The notes under the pieces were generated by a model, which saw only the letters and a list, made by a program, of their open reading frames with translations, ran no database searches and was not told where the DNA came from. Made by a program: the position numbers and the translations under genes. Shown here piece by piece: positions 18,445 through 27,121 of a stretch of 64,000 nucleotides of DNA (positions are counted from its first letter, which is position 1; each line of letters opens with the position of its first letter). This stretch comes from JAVSMW01 sp032027005 (GTDB taxonomy: Bacteria > Bacillota > Thermincolia > Thermincolales > UBA2595): positions 115,372 to 179,371 of the forward strand of contig JAVSMW010000010.1 in assembly GCA_032027005.1 (NCBI GenBank), read 5' to 3'.

Positions 18445-20226
18445 TTATCCTGCACGGCTGCTGCGGGACGGCAAATAAAATGCAAAGATGCTGCCCTGGC
18501 CGATTTTGCTTTGGACCTCGATGCTCCCGTGATGGACCTCCAGAATGTGTTTAACAATAGCCAAACCCAAACCAGTCCCGCCAATTTCCCTGGATCTGGC
18601 TTTATCAACGCGATAGAACCGCTCAAATAAACGCGGAATGCTTTCCCGCGGGATACCTATCCCGGTATCTTGCACAGAAACTCTGATCCCTTTGTCAGAC
18701 GGTCCCGCACTTATGTTGATAGCCCCTCCATGGGGTGTATATTTGACAGCATTGTCAATTAAATTAATTAACAATTGGCCAATCATATCCTTGTCACATT
18801 CAACGGTTGGCAGGGAGTCTGCGATATGAACACTGATTTCGATTCCTTTTTCCACAGCCTGGGGTGATAATATGGAGACCGCGTTAGCAATCAGTTTATC
18901 CAAATTCACAGGCTTTTTTTTGATTTCCAGCCTTTCGGCCTCTATTTTTGACAAACTCAGCAGATCAGTGATGAGCCTGTTCAGTCTGTTTGTTTCTTCG
19001 TTAATTATCTCCAGAAAATGCGTAGCCGTGTCAGGGTCGGCCAATGCACCGTCCAGCAGAGTTTCCACGAAACCTTTGATGGATGTGAGAGGAGTTCTGA
19101 GTTCGTGAGAAACATTAGCCACAAAATCGGTTTTCATTTTTTCCACCTGGATGAGGGCAGTAATGTCTCTCATTACTGTAACTGCCCCAACCAAACCTGT
19201 TTCACTTGTCAAAGGAGCAATGCTGACCCGAAAAGTTTTGGAATCCGGAGCCTGTATCTGCATCTCCTGGGTAACAATCTCCCCACTTTCCAGGGTGCTG
19301 TGCAGGAGTTTTTCCAACTCATAATTGCGCACTACCTCAATTACACCCTTGCCAAGGCTTTGTTCATACGTAATATTGAACATCCGTTCCACGGCAGGGT
19401 TGATTAAGAGTATGTTTCCTCTGGCGTCAATAGCAATCACCCCATCAGTCATGCTCGCCAGGATGGCCTGAATTTTATTACGCTCCTCAGTAATCTGCCG
19501 GATAGTGTCTTTAAGCTTTTGGGACATGTAATTGAGCCCTTTGCTCAAGCTCCCGATTTCATCATTGGAATTTACCGGCAGCACTGTATCGAGCTTCCCT
19601 TCAGCCATTTCCCAGGCTGCTGCCGTCATCTGCTGCAGTGGTACAATCATTGACGAAGTAAATGTTGATTCGACCAGGACCATTAAGATTAATGCTGCCA
19701 GAACTGCACTGCCAATAATAAATCTGATTTGCTTCTGCCCTGCCTGAATTTCTGTCCAGGGAATCGCTACCCTGACCACTCCCAGGACCTTATCCTCTGA
19801 TTTCACAGAGACGGCAAAGTAATACATTTCCTTCTGCAAACTTGAACTATACCTCGCTGACTCACCGATATTACCCTGAAGGGCCTCTTTAATCTCAGGG
19901 CGGCCGGCATGATTAACCATACTCTCCTCATCTAGCAAGGAATCCCCAAGAACTTTTCCTGTTGTATCTATGATGGTGACCCGGGCATTAATATCTTCTT
20001 TGGCTTTCCGGGCATAATCATGAAAAAAGCCTTCATCAGGCGTTTTTTTGAAATAGCTTTCCAAATCAGCCGACATCAGGCGGGCAATCGATATGAGCCG
20101 GGTTTGGGTATTCCGGTAAGAGAACTCCGTCATGGATTCCGTCAGGTACCAGCTCAGCAGAAAAAGAAAAACAGCTGTTACACCAAAGAAAATCGCGGTC
20201 AGACGCCATTTTATACTATTAAACAT
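18445..20226 (-). CDS. Sensor histidine kinase, PhoR/WalK type
   Basis: 593 residues: transmembrane helix near residues 10-30, extracytoplasmic sensor (~30-150), second helix (~170-190), HAMP (~190-240), PAS (~255-350), HisKA with VSHELRTPLTSIKGF (His ~372), and HATPase_c with NLIDNAVKYTP, DTGIGIP and GGTGLGLAIVKH. I start at ATG 20226, preceded by AAGGAG; an upstream frame overlaps the regulator. It overlaps the upstream response-regulator stop by 8 bases, so the two are co-translated. The signal could be phosphate (PhoR) or wall-related (WalK); no yycH/yycI or pst genes are adjacent. Confidence 0.92.
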   Translation of the reverse strand: MFNSIKWRLTAIFFGVTAVFLFLLSWYLTESMTEFSYRNTQTRLISIARLMSADLESYFKKTPDEGFFHDYARKAKEDINARVTIIDTTGKVLGDSLLDEESMVNHAGRPEIKEALQGNIGESARYSSSLQKEMYYFAVSVKSEDKVLGVVRVAIPWTEIQAGQKQIRFIIGSAVLAALILMVLVESTFTSSMIVPLQQMTAAAWEMAEGKLDTVLPVNSNDEIGSLSKGLNYMSQKLKDTIRQITEERNKIQAILASMTDGVIAIDARGNILLINPAVERMFNITYEQSLGKGVIEVVRNYELEKLLHSTLESGEIVTQEMQIQAPDSKTFRVSIAPLTSETGLVGAVTVMRDITALIQVEKMKTDFVANVSHELRTPLTSIKGFVETLLDGALADPDTATHFLEIINEETNRLNRLITDLLSLSKIEAERLEIKKKPVNLDKLIANAVSILSPQAVEKGIEISVHIADSLPTVECDKDMIGQLLINLIDNAVKYTPHGGAINISAGPSDKGIRVSVQDTGIGIPRESIPRLFERFYRVDKARSREIGGTGLGLAIVKHILEVHHGSIEVQSKIGQGSIFAFYLPSRSSRAG

Positions 20227-20944
20227 TACTTTTCTCCTTAAATTTATAGCCAATTCCCCGCACGGTTTCGATATACTGGGGATGTGCCGGGTCGAGTTCG
20301 ATTTTTTGCCTGAGATGCCTGATATGAACATCAACTGTCCTGGTATCACCTAAATATTCGTATCCCCAGATATTTTCCAGGAGGTAGTCACGGGTCAGCA
20401 CTTTGCCCGGACTTCTGGCCAAAAATCTGATGAGTTCAAATTCTTTAGGCGTGAGATCCAGCTTTTCCCCGCCCCTTGTAACTTCAAACCGTTGTGGGTC
20501 AATAACTAAGCTGTCAATTTGAATCACATCACTATCCTCAATGGTTTCCGGCGGCTTTTTAGCTGTCCGGCGAAGCCTGGCTTTGACCCTGGCCAAAAGC
20601 TCACGGGGGCTGAAGGGCTTGGTCATATAATCATCGGCACCGATTTCCAGTCCCAAAATCTTGTCTAATTCTTCACTCCTGGCCGTCAGCATAATAATGG
20701 GCACTTCACTGATACTATTGTCCTTTTGGATCTCCTGGCACACTTCAAAACCGTCCATTTCAGGCAGCATCACGTCAAGAATGATCAAATCAGGCTTTTC
20801 CTCCCTGGCCAAACGGCAGGCTTCCCTGCCATCCTCTGCTGAAATTACGTGATAGCCCTCTTTTTGGAGGTTAAATCTGACCAATTCCAAGATGTTCCGT
20901 TCGTCATCAACAACTAAAACCGTAGGCTTACTCAAGGCAAACAC
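20219..20944 (-). CDS. OmpR/PhoB-family response regulator
   Basis: 241 residues. Receiver domain with VDDERN, phospho-acceptor Asp in ILDVMLPEMDG (~residue 56) and Lys in MTKPFSPREL; C-terminal winged helix with LARSPGKVLTRDYLLENIWGY and VDVHIRHLRQKIE. Partner of the downstream kinase. The family resembles PhoP/WalR; exact identity is not settled. Confidence 0.93.
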   Translation of the reverse strand: MFALSKPTVLVVDDERNILELVRFNLQKEGYHVISAEDGREACRLAREEKPDLIILDVMLPEMDGFEVCQEIQKDNSISEVPIIMLTARSEELDKILGLEIGADDYMTKPFSPRELLARVKARLRRTAKKPPETIEDSDVIQIDSLVIDPQRFEVTRGGEKLDLTPKEFELIRFLARSPGKVLTRDYLLENIWGYEYLGDTRTVDVHIRHLRQKIELDPAHPQYIETVRGIGYKFKEKSNV

Positions 20945-20966
20945 CTCCTGTTAGAGCCGCAACTTG

Positions 20967-21791
20967 TCACGGCTTAAATATAATAAAGGCACCCATGCGG
21001 CCGGTTGTGCCCTTTTCGCCGCGGTATGAAAAGAGGGTATCAGGATTGCAGCATGTGCATATGTTTGCTAATTCGATATTTTGCGGCAAAATCCCTGCTT
21101 CAGCCATAATTTGCCGGTTGGCCTGCCATAAATTCAGCTTGGCCCGGCCATTGCTGCTGGACTCCAGGATTTGGTCATGTTGGCCAAATTCATCCTGGAA
21201 ACGCGCGATCACCGGATCGTCCACTTCATAACAGCGGGGCCCGATGGAGGGCCCGATGCCGACGAGACAATCCCGTGGATTGCTGCCAAAAGCAGCTCTC
21301 ATCTTATCGATTGCCAAGGCTCCGATGCGCCCCACTGTGCCCTTCCAGCCCGCATGTACACTACCTATAACCTTATGCACCGGGTCCAGAATAAAGATGG
21401 GGACACAGTCGGCATAGAAGGTGGCCAGTAAAAGTTCGGGCAGGTTAGTGATCAAACCGTCTGTATCAGGAATAGCTGTATTATAGGTGAAGGCTCCCTT
21501 CCCCGCATCATCTGCCGAGACTATTCTGATATTGGTCCCATGAACCTGTTGAGCGGAAACTAAGTTTTCCATGTGGGCCCCCAGGGTTCTGCAAACGACC
21601 TGGCGGTTGGCAATTACTGTGTCAGGTGCGTCACCCACGTGAAAGGCCAGGTTTAGGGTGTCATAGGGGGCCTTGCCCCTCCCCCCCAGCCTTGTGGTAA
21701 AACCATGGGCCACTAGGCCTGTTTGGGTAAAGCGGGGTATTGTGTATATTTTTGTTTCGGGATAATCGGTGAGGATAAAGCCGTGGTGCAA
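20967..21791 (-). CDS. pgeF: Multicopper-oxidase-like (YfiH/PgeF) peptidoglycan editing factor family
   Basis: About 274 residues. Hallmarks: QQVHGTNI (His ~75), FYADCVPIFILDP (Cys) and IGSVHAGWKGTVGRIG (His), the family's metal-binding Cys/His set. Family members in E. coli remove wrongly incorporated L-Ser during peptidoglycan synthesis; other members act on purines or polyphenols. The start TTG 21791 is preceded by AAAGGAGG; longer readings have no better RBS. Confidence 0.9.
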   Translation of the reverse strand: MHHGFILTDYPETKIYTIPRFTQTGLVAHGFTTRLGGRGKAPYDTLNLAFHVGDAPDTVIANRQVVCRTLGAHMENLVSAQQVHGTNIRIVSADDAGKGAFTYNTAIPDTDGLITNLPELLLATFYADCVPIFILDPVHKVIGSVHAGWKGTVGRIGALAIDKMRAAFGSNPRDCLVGIGPSIGPRCYEVDDPVIARFQDEFGQHDQILESSSNGRAKLNLWQANRQIMAEAGILPQNIELANICTCCNPDTLFSYRGEKGTTGRMGAFIIFKP

Positions 21792-22089
21792 AGGTAGGCC
21801 TCCTTTAATCATCACTACGTTATTAAAAATTTTTACTATCCCATTAATTGGATTATACATGTATTTTAACTGTATTGAGAAGCATGCACAACAAACTTTT
21901 TCTAGAGAGGACCGATATTTCCTTTATGTACTTTTTGCATGTTTCACGCACTAGCAACATGCCCCGCATTAATATCCGCCGAGCCCACGTTGCCGCCCTG
22001 CGGCAACTACCAAGCCGCTCATGACTCTTCCTCAATCACGGCCTCCTTTTTTACCCAAGCATCATTGGCCCCATTTCCGACCCTTGGGT

Positions 22090-22196
22090 GGGAAAATGCC
22101 CTCTGGCAAGGCGCACCGGCCGGCCCAACCGGAGGCGTACTGGAAGTACTCCGAGGATTGGGCCGGCCGGTGCAACGGTCCAGAGGGCATTTTCCC
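22090..22196. repeat. 107-bp nested palindrome with GGCCGGCC core arms
   Basis: Arms GGGAAAATGCCCTCTGG (22090-22106) and CCAGAGGGCATTTTCCC (22180-22196) match over 17 bp. Inside them GCACCGGCCGGCCCAA (22113-22128) pairs with TTGGGCCGGCCGGTGC (22158-22173) over 16 bp. A small inner stem (GTACT/AGTAC) closes the tip. It begins 12 bases after the stop of the LysM-SleB gene. It could be a strong terminator or a repeat element; there is no T-run on either side. From 21792 to 22089 I see no gene. Confidence 0.9.
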
Positions 22197-22207
22197 CTGC
22201 ATGCACG

Positions 22208-23818
22208 CTACAAGGCGAAGAGGTGGCGGCCGATTTGGGTGATAACCCTGCGAGTCCAAATCCACTTACTGGTAGCCGCATCAGGGTTCCAATAATATAT
22301 TGCCCCTAACGTTGGGTCTATCCCTTTTAGTGCATCTTGTGCGGCTCTATACGCTGCAGAATCAGGTGTAAAGTTTATTTGCCCATCATCAACTGCACTA
22401 AAGGCTCCGGGCTGTAAGATAATATCCGGGATAGTCTTGGGGAAGGATGCGTTTTTCAGGCGGTTCATGATAACTGCCCCAACTGCTACCTGTCCAGTAT
22501 ACGTTTCCCCTCTTGCTTCAGCATATATGGCCCGGGCCAGCATTTCCAGGTCTGTTTCGGCAGTCAGGAAACCGGTGGCAGCCTGTTTGTAACCCCGGTC
22601 TTTATTTTTACCCGGAATCTGTAATTCCTGGTCCGGATAAATCCATATATCTGCAATCCCGTTTAGTGACATTATATCTACATAATTGATGCCCAATGCT
22701 TTACCAATGAGGTAAAATGTATCGCCCGCCTTGATCCTGTACTTAATTATCCCGTTAGATAAGTCGAGCCCCGGAATCAGAAGTTCTCGTTCAGGATAAA
22801 TCAGGTAGTCCAACAAATTATTTGCTGCCATAATTTCTTCATATGTTATGCCCATGCTGCGGCCTATCAGCCACAGGGATTCACCCTTCCTGATTCTGTA
22901 AGCCAGGGAAGGAACGGGATTTTCTGCCTGTATCGAATCTTGAGCGCGTTGCTCCGGGCTGGAGTTTTTGTCATGGCCGCCAGGGGTATCAACCTGATTT
23001 GGCAACTGCATAGATGGATTTATATCAGTTTTCCGGCTGATTTTATCCGGAAAATCCGCAGGCTGAACTATATACCCCGGAGAATCTGATGATTTCGCCG
23101 GAACAAGGCCGCTCCCTGAGTCTAGGACATCAAAGTTCCCATTTGCACAATCCAGAAAATTTGTGTTTAGCGATGTAACTGTCTGCGGAGGTACCGGTGT
23201 AATCACTGGGTTACTGATATCGACCAGGATTGGTACAGGCACTGACACTGGTGCTAGCGTTGGCTCAGGCACCGGTACTGGCTCTGGGACCAAATCTGGC
23301 TTCGAGGCCAACTCCGGCTCTCGAGCCAACTCCGGCTCTCGAGCCAACTCCGGCTCTCGGGCCAACTCCGGCTCTCGGGCCAACTCCAGCTCTCGGGCCG
23401 ACTCCGGCTCTCGGGCCAACTCCGGCTCTCGAGCCAACTCCGGCTCTCGGGCCAACTCCGGCTCTCGGGCCAACTCCGGCTCTCGGGCCAACTCCGGCTC
23501 TCGAGCCAACTCCGGCTCTCGGGCCAACTCCGGCTCTCGGGCCAACTCCGGCTCTCGGGCCAATTCCGGCTCTCGGGCCAATTCCGGCTCTCGGGCCAAC
23601 TCCGGCTCTCGAGCCAACTCCGGCTCTCGGGCCAACTCCGGCTCTGGGGCTGGCAGTGCCGTAGTTTCGCTGGTTTGAGCAACGGTTAGCTCAACTGGGC
23701 TAGACTGTCCGGCACTCTGTACTGCACTGTCGTCAGCCAAGGCAAAAGCCGGGAAAAACAGTAAAAGGAGCGCAGTAAGCACCAGGATAACAGGGATAAC
23801 CCTCTCTTTCCTTTGCAT
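22208..23818 (-). CDS. LysM-SleB/CwlJ-type cell-wall hydrolase with REPELA repeats
   Basis: 536 residues. A signal peptide (ALLLLFFPAFALAD) is followed by about 20 copies of a six-residue repeat (REPELA, 18 bp units at ~23302-23648), a Pro-rich linker, two LysM domains (YRIRKGESLWLIGRSMG and YRIKAGDTFYLIGKALG, ~residues 305-410), and a C-terminal Hydrolase_2 domain (LARAIYAEARGETYTGQVAV, NFTPDSAAYRAAQDAL). Hydrolase_2 enzymes of the SleB/CwlJ class are cortex- or wall-lytic transglycosylases. The product should be exported and wall-bound, with the repeat acting as a long, alternately charged spacer. It is paralogous to the gene at 24663. Confidence 0.88.
   Translation of the reverse strand: MQRKERVIPVILVLTALLLLFFPAFALADDSAVQSAGQSSPVELTVAQTSETTALPAPEPELAREPELAREPELAREPELAREPELAREPELAREPELAREPELAREPELAREPELAREPELAREPELAREPELAREPESARELELAREPELAREPELAREPELAREPELASKPDLVPEPVPVPEPTLAPVSVPVPILVDISNPVITPVPPQTVTSLNTNFLDCANGNFDVLDSGSGLVPAKSSDSPGYIVQPADFPDKISRKTDINPSMQLPNQVDTPGGHDKNSSPEQRAQDSIQAENPVPSLAYRIRKGESLWLIGRSMGITYEEIMAANNLLDYLIYPERELLIPGLDLSNGIIKYRIKAGDTFYLIGKALGINYVDIMSLNGIADIWIYPDQELQIPGKNKDRGYKQAATGFLTAETDLEMLARAIYAEARGETYTGQVAVGAVIMNRLKNASFPKTIPDIILQPGAFSAVDDGQINFTPDSAAYRAAQDALKGIDPTLGAIYYWNPDAATSKWIWTRRVITQIGRHLFAL
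23302..23648 (-). repeat. 18-bp tandem repeat encoding (REPELA)n
   Basis: About 19-20 head-to-tail copies of an 18-bp unit (on the plus strand, GCCAACTCCGGCTCTCGG with small changes, mostly CGG/CGA). Most differences are synonymous. Two variant units (REPESA, RELELA) lie next to each other near the middle. Confidence 0.95.
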
Positions 23819-23862
23819 AAAACCCTCCTTTCCAGCTCAGTATTATTTGATCCATTTAAGGC

Positions 23863-23903
23863 CTCATCAAAGGGAGTAAATATAGATGATCCCCTTTGAT
23901 GAG
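23863..23903 (-). repeat. Hairpin in the leader of the REPELA hydrolase
   Basis: CTCATCAAAGGG (23863-23874) pairs with CCCTTTGATGAG (23892-23903), 12 bp with a 17-base loop. No T-run follows on either strand, so it is not a clear terminator; a regulatory leader or a terminator for neither gene are both possible. Confidence 0.6.
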
Positions 23904-24082
23904 ACTCGTAGGATCTTTTTCGGTTTTCATTATAACAAAGATTGTTCCTTTTTTCACCAAGTATAATCTGGAAGTATGGTTGTACATTTTATTCGGCTTT
24001 CAGCAAGTCCCCACCTCACCGGGATTAAAATATAAACTTTGGGAAATCATAACACTAAATGATATTTCAGGTGGTGTTTCAA

Positions 24083-24598
24083 TTGAAAAAGATTAAGGAC
24101 CGGATTTTACTGGGAGCTGTTTCCGGATTTCTAGCAGGTTTACCGGCCGATTTCTTAAACAAGATAGAGAACAAGCTCGGACTAACCGACAGAAGTTATG
24201 ATGAAATGGCCTCAAGTTTATTTGCTCATAAAAACAAAAGTACAACCGGCAAAGTTTTAGGCTCCTTTGCTAATCAAACCTTAAACTGTTCTGCGGGAGT
24301 ACTTACCGCTTATACCCTGTCGGCAACAGGCCGCGATCATGCAGTTTTAAAAGGCATAGGGGTGGGCGTGCTCTATTGGTTTGCCTTATACGGAGTAACG
24401 TCTGGCTCGGGAATGTTACCAAAGAGTAAAAAGCCATTAACTTCTTTACTAGGTTTTGTTGACCATATTGTAGGTGGAGCTACAATCGGGTTGGCAGTTT
24501 CCAGGTTAGGAGATGATTCTCTGTTTCCTGACCAGCCCAACCCAAAGCCTGGCCAAAAGCTTCCTTTGGTCTCAACCGGGCACTGTCAGCAGCCATAG
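24083..24598 (+). CDS. Hypothetical membrane protein
   Basis: About 171 residues with hydrophobic stretches (LLGAVSGFLAGLPADFL; CSAGVLTAYTLSATG; GVGVLYWFALYG; VGGATIGLAVSRLG). I start at TTG 24083 because AGGTGG lies nine bases upstream and the longer frame lacks an RBS. I do not recognise the family. It is convergent with the second LysM hydrolase; the intervening hairpin serves as terminator. Confidence 0.6.
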   Translation: MKKIKDRILLGAVSGFLAGLPADFLNKIENKLGLTDRSYDEMASSLFAHKNKSTTGKVLGSFANQTLNCSAGVLTAYTLSATGRDHAVLKGIGVGVLYWFALYGVTSGSGMLPKSKKPLTSLLGFVDHIVGGATIGLAVSRLGDDSLFPDQPNPKPGQKLPLVSTGHCQQP

Positions 24599-24615
24599 AT
24601 TTTCAACGGAAAAAG

Positions 24616-24643
24616 AAAAAACCCGCATTGTCCAGGCGCGGGT
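24616..24643 (-). terminator. Rho-independent terminator of the second LysM hydrolase
   Basis: On the minus strand ACCCGC...GCGGGT is followed by a run of T (TTTTTTC), 20 bases past the stop at 24663. Confidence 0.8.
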
Positions 24644-24662
24644 GTATGGTTCACTATGTATG

Positions 24663-25430
24663 CTATTTAGCGAAAACATGGTTACCAATTCTGGTGGTGA
24701 TTGGTCTTGACCAAACCCATTTACTGGTGGCTGTTGCCGGGTTCCAGTAATAAATAGCCCCATATGTTGGATCCCAGCCATTCAGGGCATCCTGCACAGC
24801 CTTGTGGGCCGTGGCATCAGCCTTAAGGTTAATCTGACCGTCGTCTACAGCACTAAAAGCCCATGGTTCATAAATTATTCCCGAAATTGTATTCGGGAAG
24901 TTAGGGTTTTTAAGCCTGTTCAGAATAACTGCAGCTACAGCTACCTGGCCCTCATAGACTTCACCCCTAGCCTCAGCATGGACAATCCGGGCCAGAAGAT
25001 CAATGTCATTTCTTGCTAAACCTCTGGATGCTGTTGTCAATAATGCGGTACGTGCTCCTGGAATATACAGTACTTGCCCGGGATATACCACGTCTTTCCA
25101 AATGTTGTTGGCCCGCCTGATGCTATCTACAGACACCCCAAAACGTTTGGCAATAAGGTACAGGTTATCCCCGGAAACTACTGTGTATTTGGTGCTCCCG
25201 CCTGCCCCGGGTATTACAAGCTCACTGCCCGGGTAAATCTGGTCACTGGAAAAACCGTTGGCCGCTTTCAGGGCACTCACTGACACTCCGTTTTTCTGTG
25301 CAATCAGGTAAAGTGAGTCACCTTTTTGCACAATGTACGAACTGGCAGCAATAGCCGGGCCGGCTGTCAGTTGGAGGAACAGCACAGCTACCAGGAAGAT
25401 TTGTACCAACCTTAAATTAATCCTATTCAT
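24663..25430 (-). CDS. LysM-SleB/CwlJ-type cell-wall hydrolase
   Basis: 255 residues: signal peptide (FLVAVLFLQLTAGPAIAA), two LysM domains (YIVQKGDSLYLIAQKNG, YTVVSGDNLYLIAKRFG) and a Hydrolase_2 domain (LLARIVHAEARGEVYEGQVAV, NGWDPTYGAIYYWNPATA). Same architecture as the gene at 22208 without the REPELA spacer. Likely exported, wall-bound and involved in cortex or wall remodelling. It is controlled by a c-di-AMP riboswitch directly upstream, as are many wall hydrolases in Firmicutes. Confidence 0.93.
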   Translation of the reverse strand: MNRINLRLVQIFLVAVLFLQLTAGPAIAASSYIVQKGDSLYLIAQKNGVSVSALKAANGFSSDQIYPGSELVIPGAGGSTKYTVVSGDNLYLIAKRFGVSVDSIRRANNIWKDVVYPGQVLYIPGARTALLTTASRGLARNDIDLLARIVHAEARGEVYEGQVAVAAVILNRLKNPNFPNTISGIIYEPWAFSAVDDGQINLKADATAHKAVQDALNGWDPTYGAIYYWNPATATSKWVWSRPITTRIGNHVFAK

Positions 25431-25446
25431 TTTATCCCCCTTTCAT

Positions 25447-25582
25447 GCTGCCTCCGGAGTTAGCTGACGGGTTCGGTTGAAAGGACAACCCTACCTCGCC
25501 GGTTCACGGCGAAAGATTCACCCCTGGCCTTTGGCCTAAATCTTGGTTCCTCCGTACCTTGCGGATTCGGCAATTATAGATG
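25447..25582 (-). ncRNA. ydaO/yuaA c-di-AMP riboswitch
   Basis: The minus strand carries the hallmark elements in order: AATTGCCGAATCCGC, AGGTACGGAGGAACC, GGGGTGAATC, GTAGGG and CGAACCCGTCAGCTAAC, ending GGAGGCAGC before the gene. It lies about 15 bases upstream of the LysM-SleB start. c-di-AMP binding normally turns such hydrolase genes off. Confidence 0.92.
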
Positions 25583-25799
25583 TAGTGGACAACTATAGTA
25601 TATATTATTTTGCAAGTCTGGATAACCCTTCAAAATCAGCCAATCCGGCCAAAAAAACCCAGGACTTCGTATGAAGGTGAGATAAAAAGTGCAAGGGAGT
25701 TTTTCCATTCGGCCTAAAAATTGCAAATTTTTGCCAAGCAAGCAATGCCGGCCATTTTTAAAATATCCAAAAAGAGGCGATTAGGTGCAAAGGGAAAGT

Positions 25800-25890
25800 G
25801 ACGTAAAAAAAAGCCGCGAATAAACGCGGATAAATAGTGGTGGGTGACTCTTCTATCAGCGTTAATCCGCGTCTATCCGCAGCTAAATAT
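25800..25890. repeat. Dispersed 'gattaacgcgg' type repeat region
   Basis: AATAAACGCGGATAAATAG and GCGTTAATCCGCGTCTATCC are related, partly inverted sequences. A related tandem (GATTAACGCA GATTAACGCG) occurs at 38843-38868. No gene is visible in 25583-26035 apart from this and the heptad repeats. Confidence 0.5.
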
Positions 25891-25942
25891 ATGAGTATAT
25901 ATAAAGTACTTTCAGGGTAGCGTTGAGTGGAACAGTGAACAG

Positions 25943-25977
25943 CTGATTACTGATTACTGTTCACTGATTACTGCTCA
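25943..25977. repeat. Heptanucleotide tandem repeat (CTGATTA-type)
   Basis: Five 7-bp units in register: CTGATTA, CTGATTA, CTGTTCA, CTGATTA, CTGCTCA. Confidence 0.85.
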
Positions 25978-25988
25978 CACGCCACTCT

Positions 25989-26030
25989 ACTCGCAACTCG
26001 CAACTCGTAACTCGTAATTCGCGACTCGTG
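25989..26030. repeat. Heptanucleotide tandem repeat (ACTCGYA-type)
   Basis: Six 7-bp units: ACTCGCA twice, ACTCGTA twice, ATTCGCG, ACTCGTG. It ends six bases from the stop codon of the DoxX-like gene. Confidence 0.88.
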
Positions 26031-26035
26031 GCTAA

Positions 26036-27079
26036 CTAAGATTTGCCGGCCAAGCCCAGCTGTTGGTGTGTTGGCATGGATACCTTTTCCTTGAACAGGT
26101 TTGCAATTTCCCAGGTGCCTGCACCCTCAATCAGCATGGCGAACACTACACCAAAGAGAACAATATGACCTATTATCTCGCCCTGGAAAACCATAGCTGT
26201 AACACTGAATAACAGTGCTAATACCACGGCAATAATCCGGGTTATGGTTCCAGCCAGGACTCCTATGCCAGCTGCTGTTTCCACCAAGCCGGCACCAAAA
26301 GCGTACATTTCTTTACTAAAACCCCACAGGGGCAGGTTGTAACTGTCAATCACGGCATATACCCAATGGGGATGCCACCATTTATCAACTCCTAACCAGA
26401 TTAGGGTAATTCCTGTGGTTACCCGTAAAATCCCCATGGCATATTTGTCAAATTTACTAAACATATCAGCGTTAGCACTAGCAAAATACATGGCTATCAT
26501 ATTATCTAAGCCGAACGCCTTTCGACCGGTAATAATCAGATATATACAAACACCAATTAATTCAATGTAGTCGATCATCCCGCCTTGATACATAAAGATT
26601 CCCAGAACATACAGGAGCAAAGTAAGGGCAGCACTTATTCGGGTAAACAGCCCCACGATCAGGAATACGCCAAGAATCGTCTGCACAGGTGCCAGCCAAC
26701 CGAAATGATGATCCAGTGCTAATTCCGGGGCAAACAGTGCGTGCCCTAATCCGGAGGCAATTAAAGATATGCCTAAAGCAATACTGAGCACTGTTGACAC
26801 ATAGGGTCTTAAACTCATGATTTTGGTAATCTTTGCTTGAACGTTTTCGTTTCTTTTTAAGTAAACCGATAAGGCCACCAGACCTCCGATAATTATAAGG
26901 GTTACCAACCCTAATGTAACATTCAGCATAGTAAACTGTGTAAATAACATATCCTTCGGTGTATTTTGAACTTCATTAACGTCAATAACCCATTTAACAT
27001 GTGCGCTGGCCTCTGATGTAATAAGCAGAGTAAGTAATACGGTTAGTAATCCAAGAATCTTGATTTGTTTTCTCTTCAT
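26036..27079 (-). CDS. DoxX-family multi-pass membrane protein
   Basis: About 347 residues with an N-terminal helix ending ASAHVKW and roughly eight further hydrophobic segments. Two repeats of the DoxX-like pattern are visible: YVSTVLSIALGISLIASGLG...APVQTILGVFLIVGLFTRI and KYAMGILRVTTGITLIWLG...ALFSVTAMVF. DoxX proteins are integral membrane proteins linked to thiol/oxidant defence; biochemical role uncertain. Start ATG 27079 has AAAGGAGAG upstream. It follows rubrerythrin by 43 bases and probably shares its transcript and Rrf2 operator. Confidence 0.75.
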   Translation of the reverse strand: MKRKQIKILGLLTVLLTLLITSEASAHVKWVIDVNEVQNTPKDMLFTQFTMLNVTLGLVTLIIIGGLVALSVYLKRNENVQAKITKIMSLRPYVSTVLSIALGISLIASGLGHALFAPELALDHHFGWLAPVQTILGVFLIVGLFTRISAALTLLLYVLGIFMYQGGMIDYIELIGVCIYLIITGRKAFGLDNMIAMYFASANADMFSKFDKYAMGILRVTTGITLIWLGVDKWWHPHWVYAVIDSYNLPLWGFSKEMYAFGAGLVETAAGIGVLAGTITRIIAVVLALLFSVTAMVFQGEIIGHIVLFGVVFAMLIEGAGTWEIANLFKEKVSMPTHQQLGLAGKS

Positions 27080-27121
27080 CAAAATCTCTCCTTTCATTTC
27101 CACTGAAGTTACCGGCATATT

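Noticed and set aside
22090..22196. Simple rho-independent terminator
   Set aside because: No T-run on either strand and far longer than usual; listed as a repeat instead.
21853..22309. Several short frames across the palindrome near 22.1 kb
   Set aside because: They come from the palindrome's symmetry; no RBS or domain.
23302..23648. CRISPR array
   Set aside because: The 18-bp repeats have no spacers and encode protein.
23163..23678. Long repeat-rich frames on both strands across the REPELA array
   Set aside because: Shadow frames created by the 18-bp repeat; only the minus-strand frame has a signal peptide and LysM domains.
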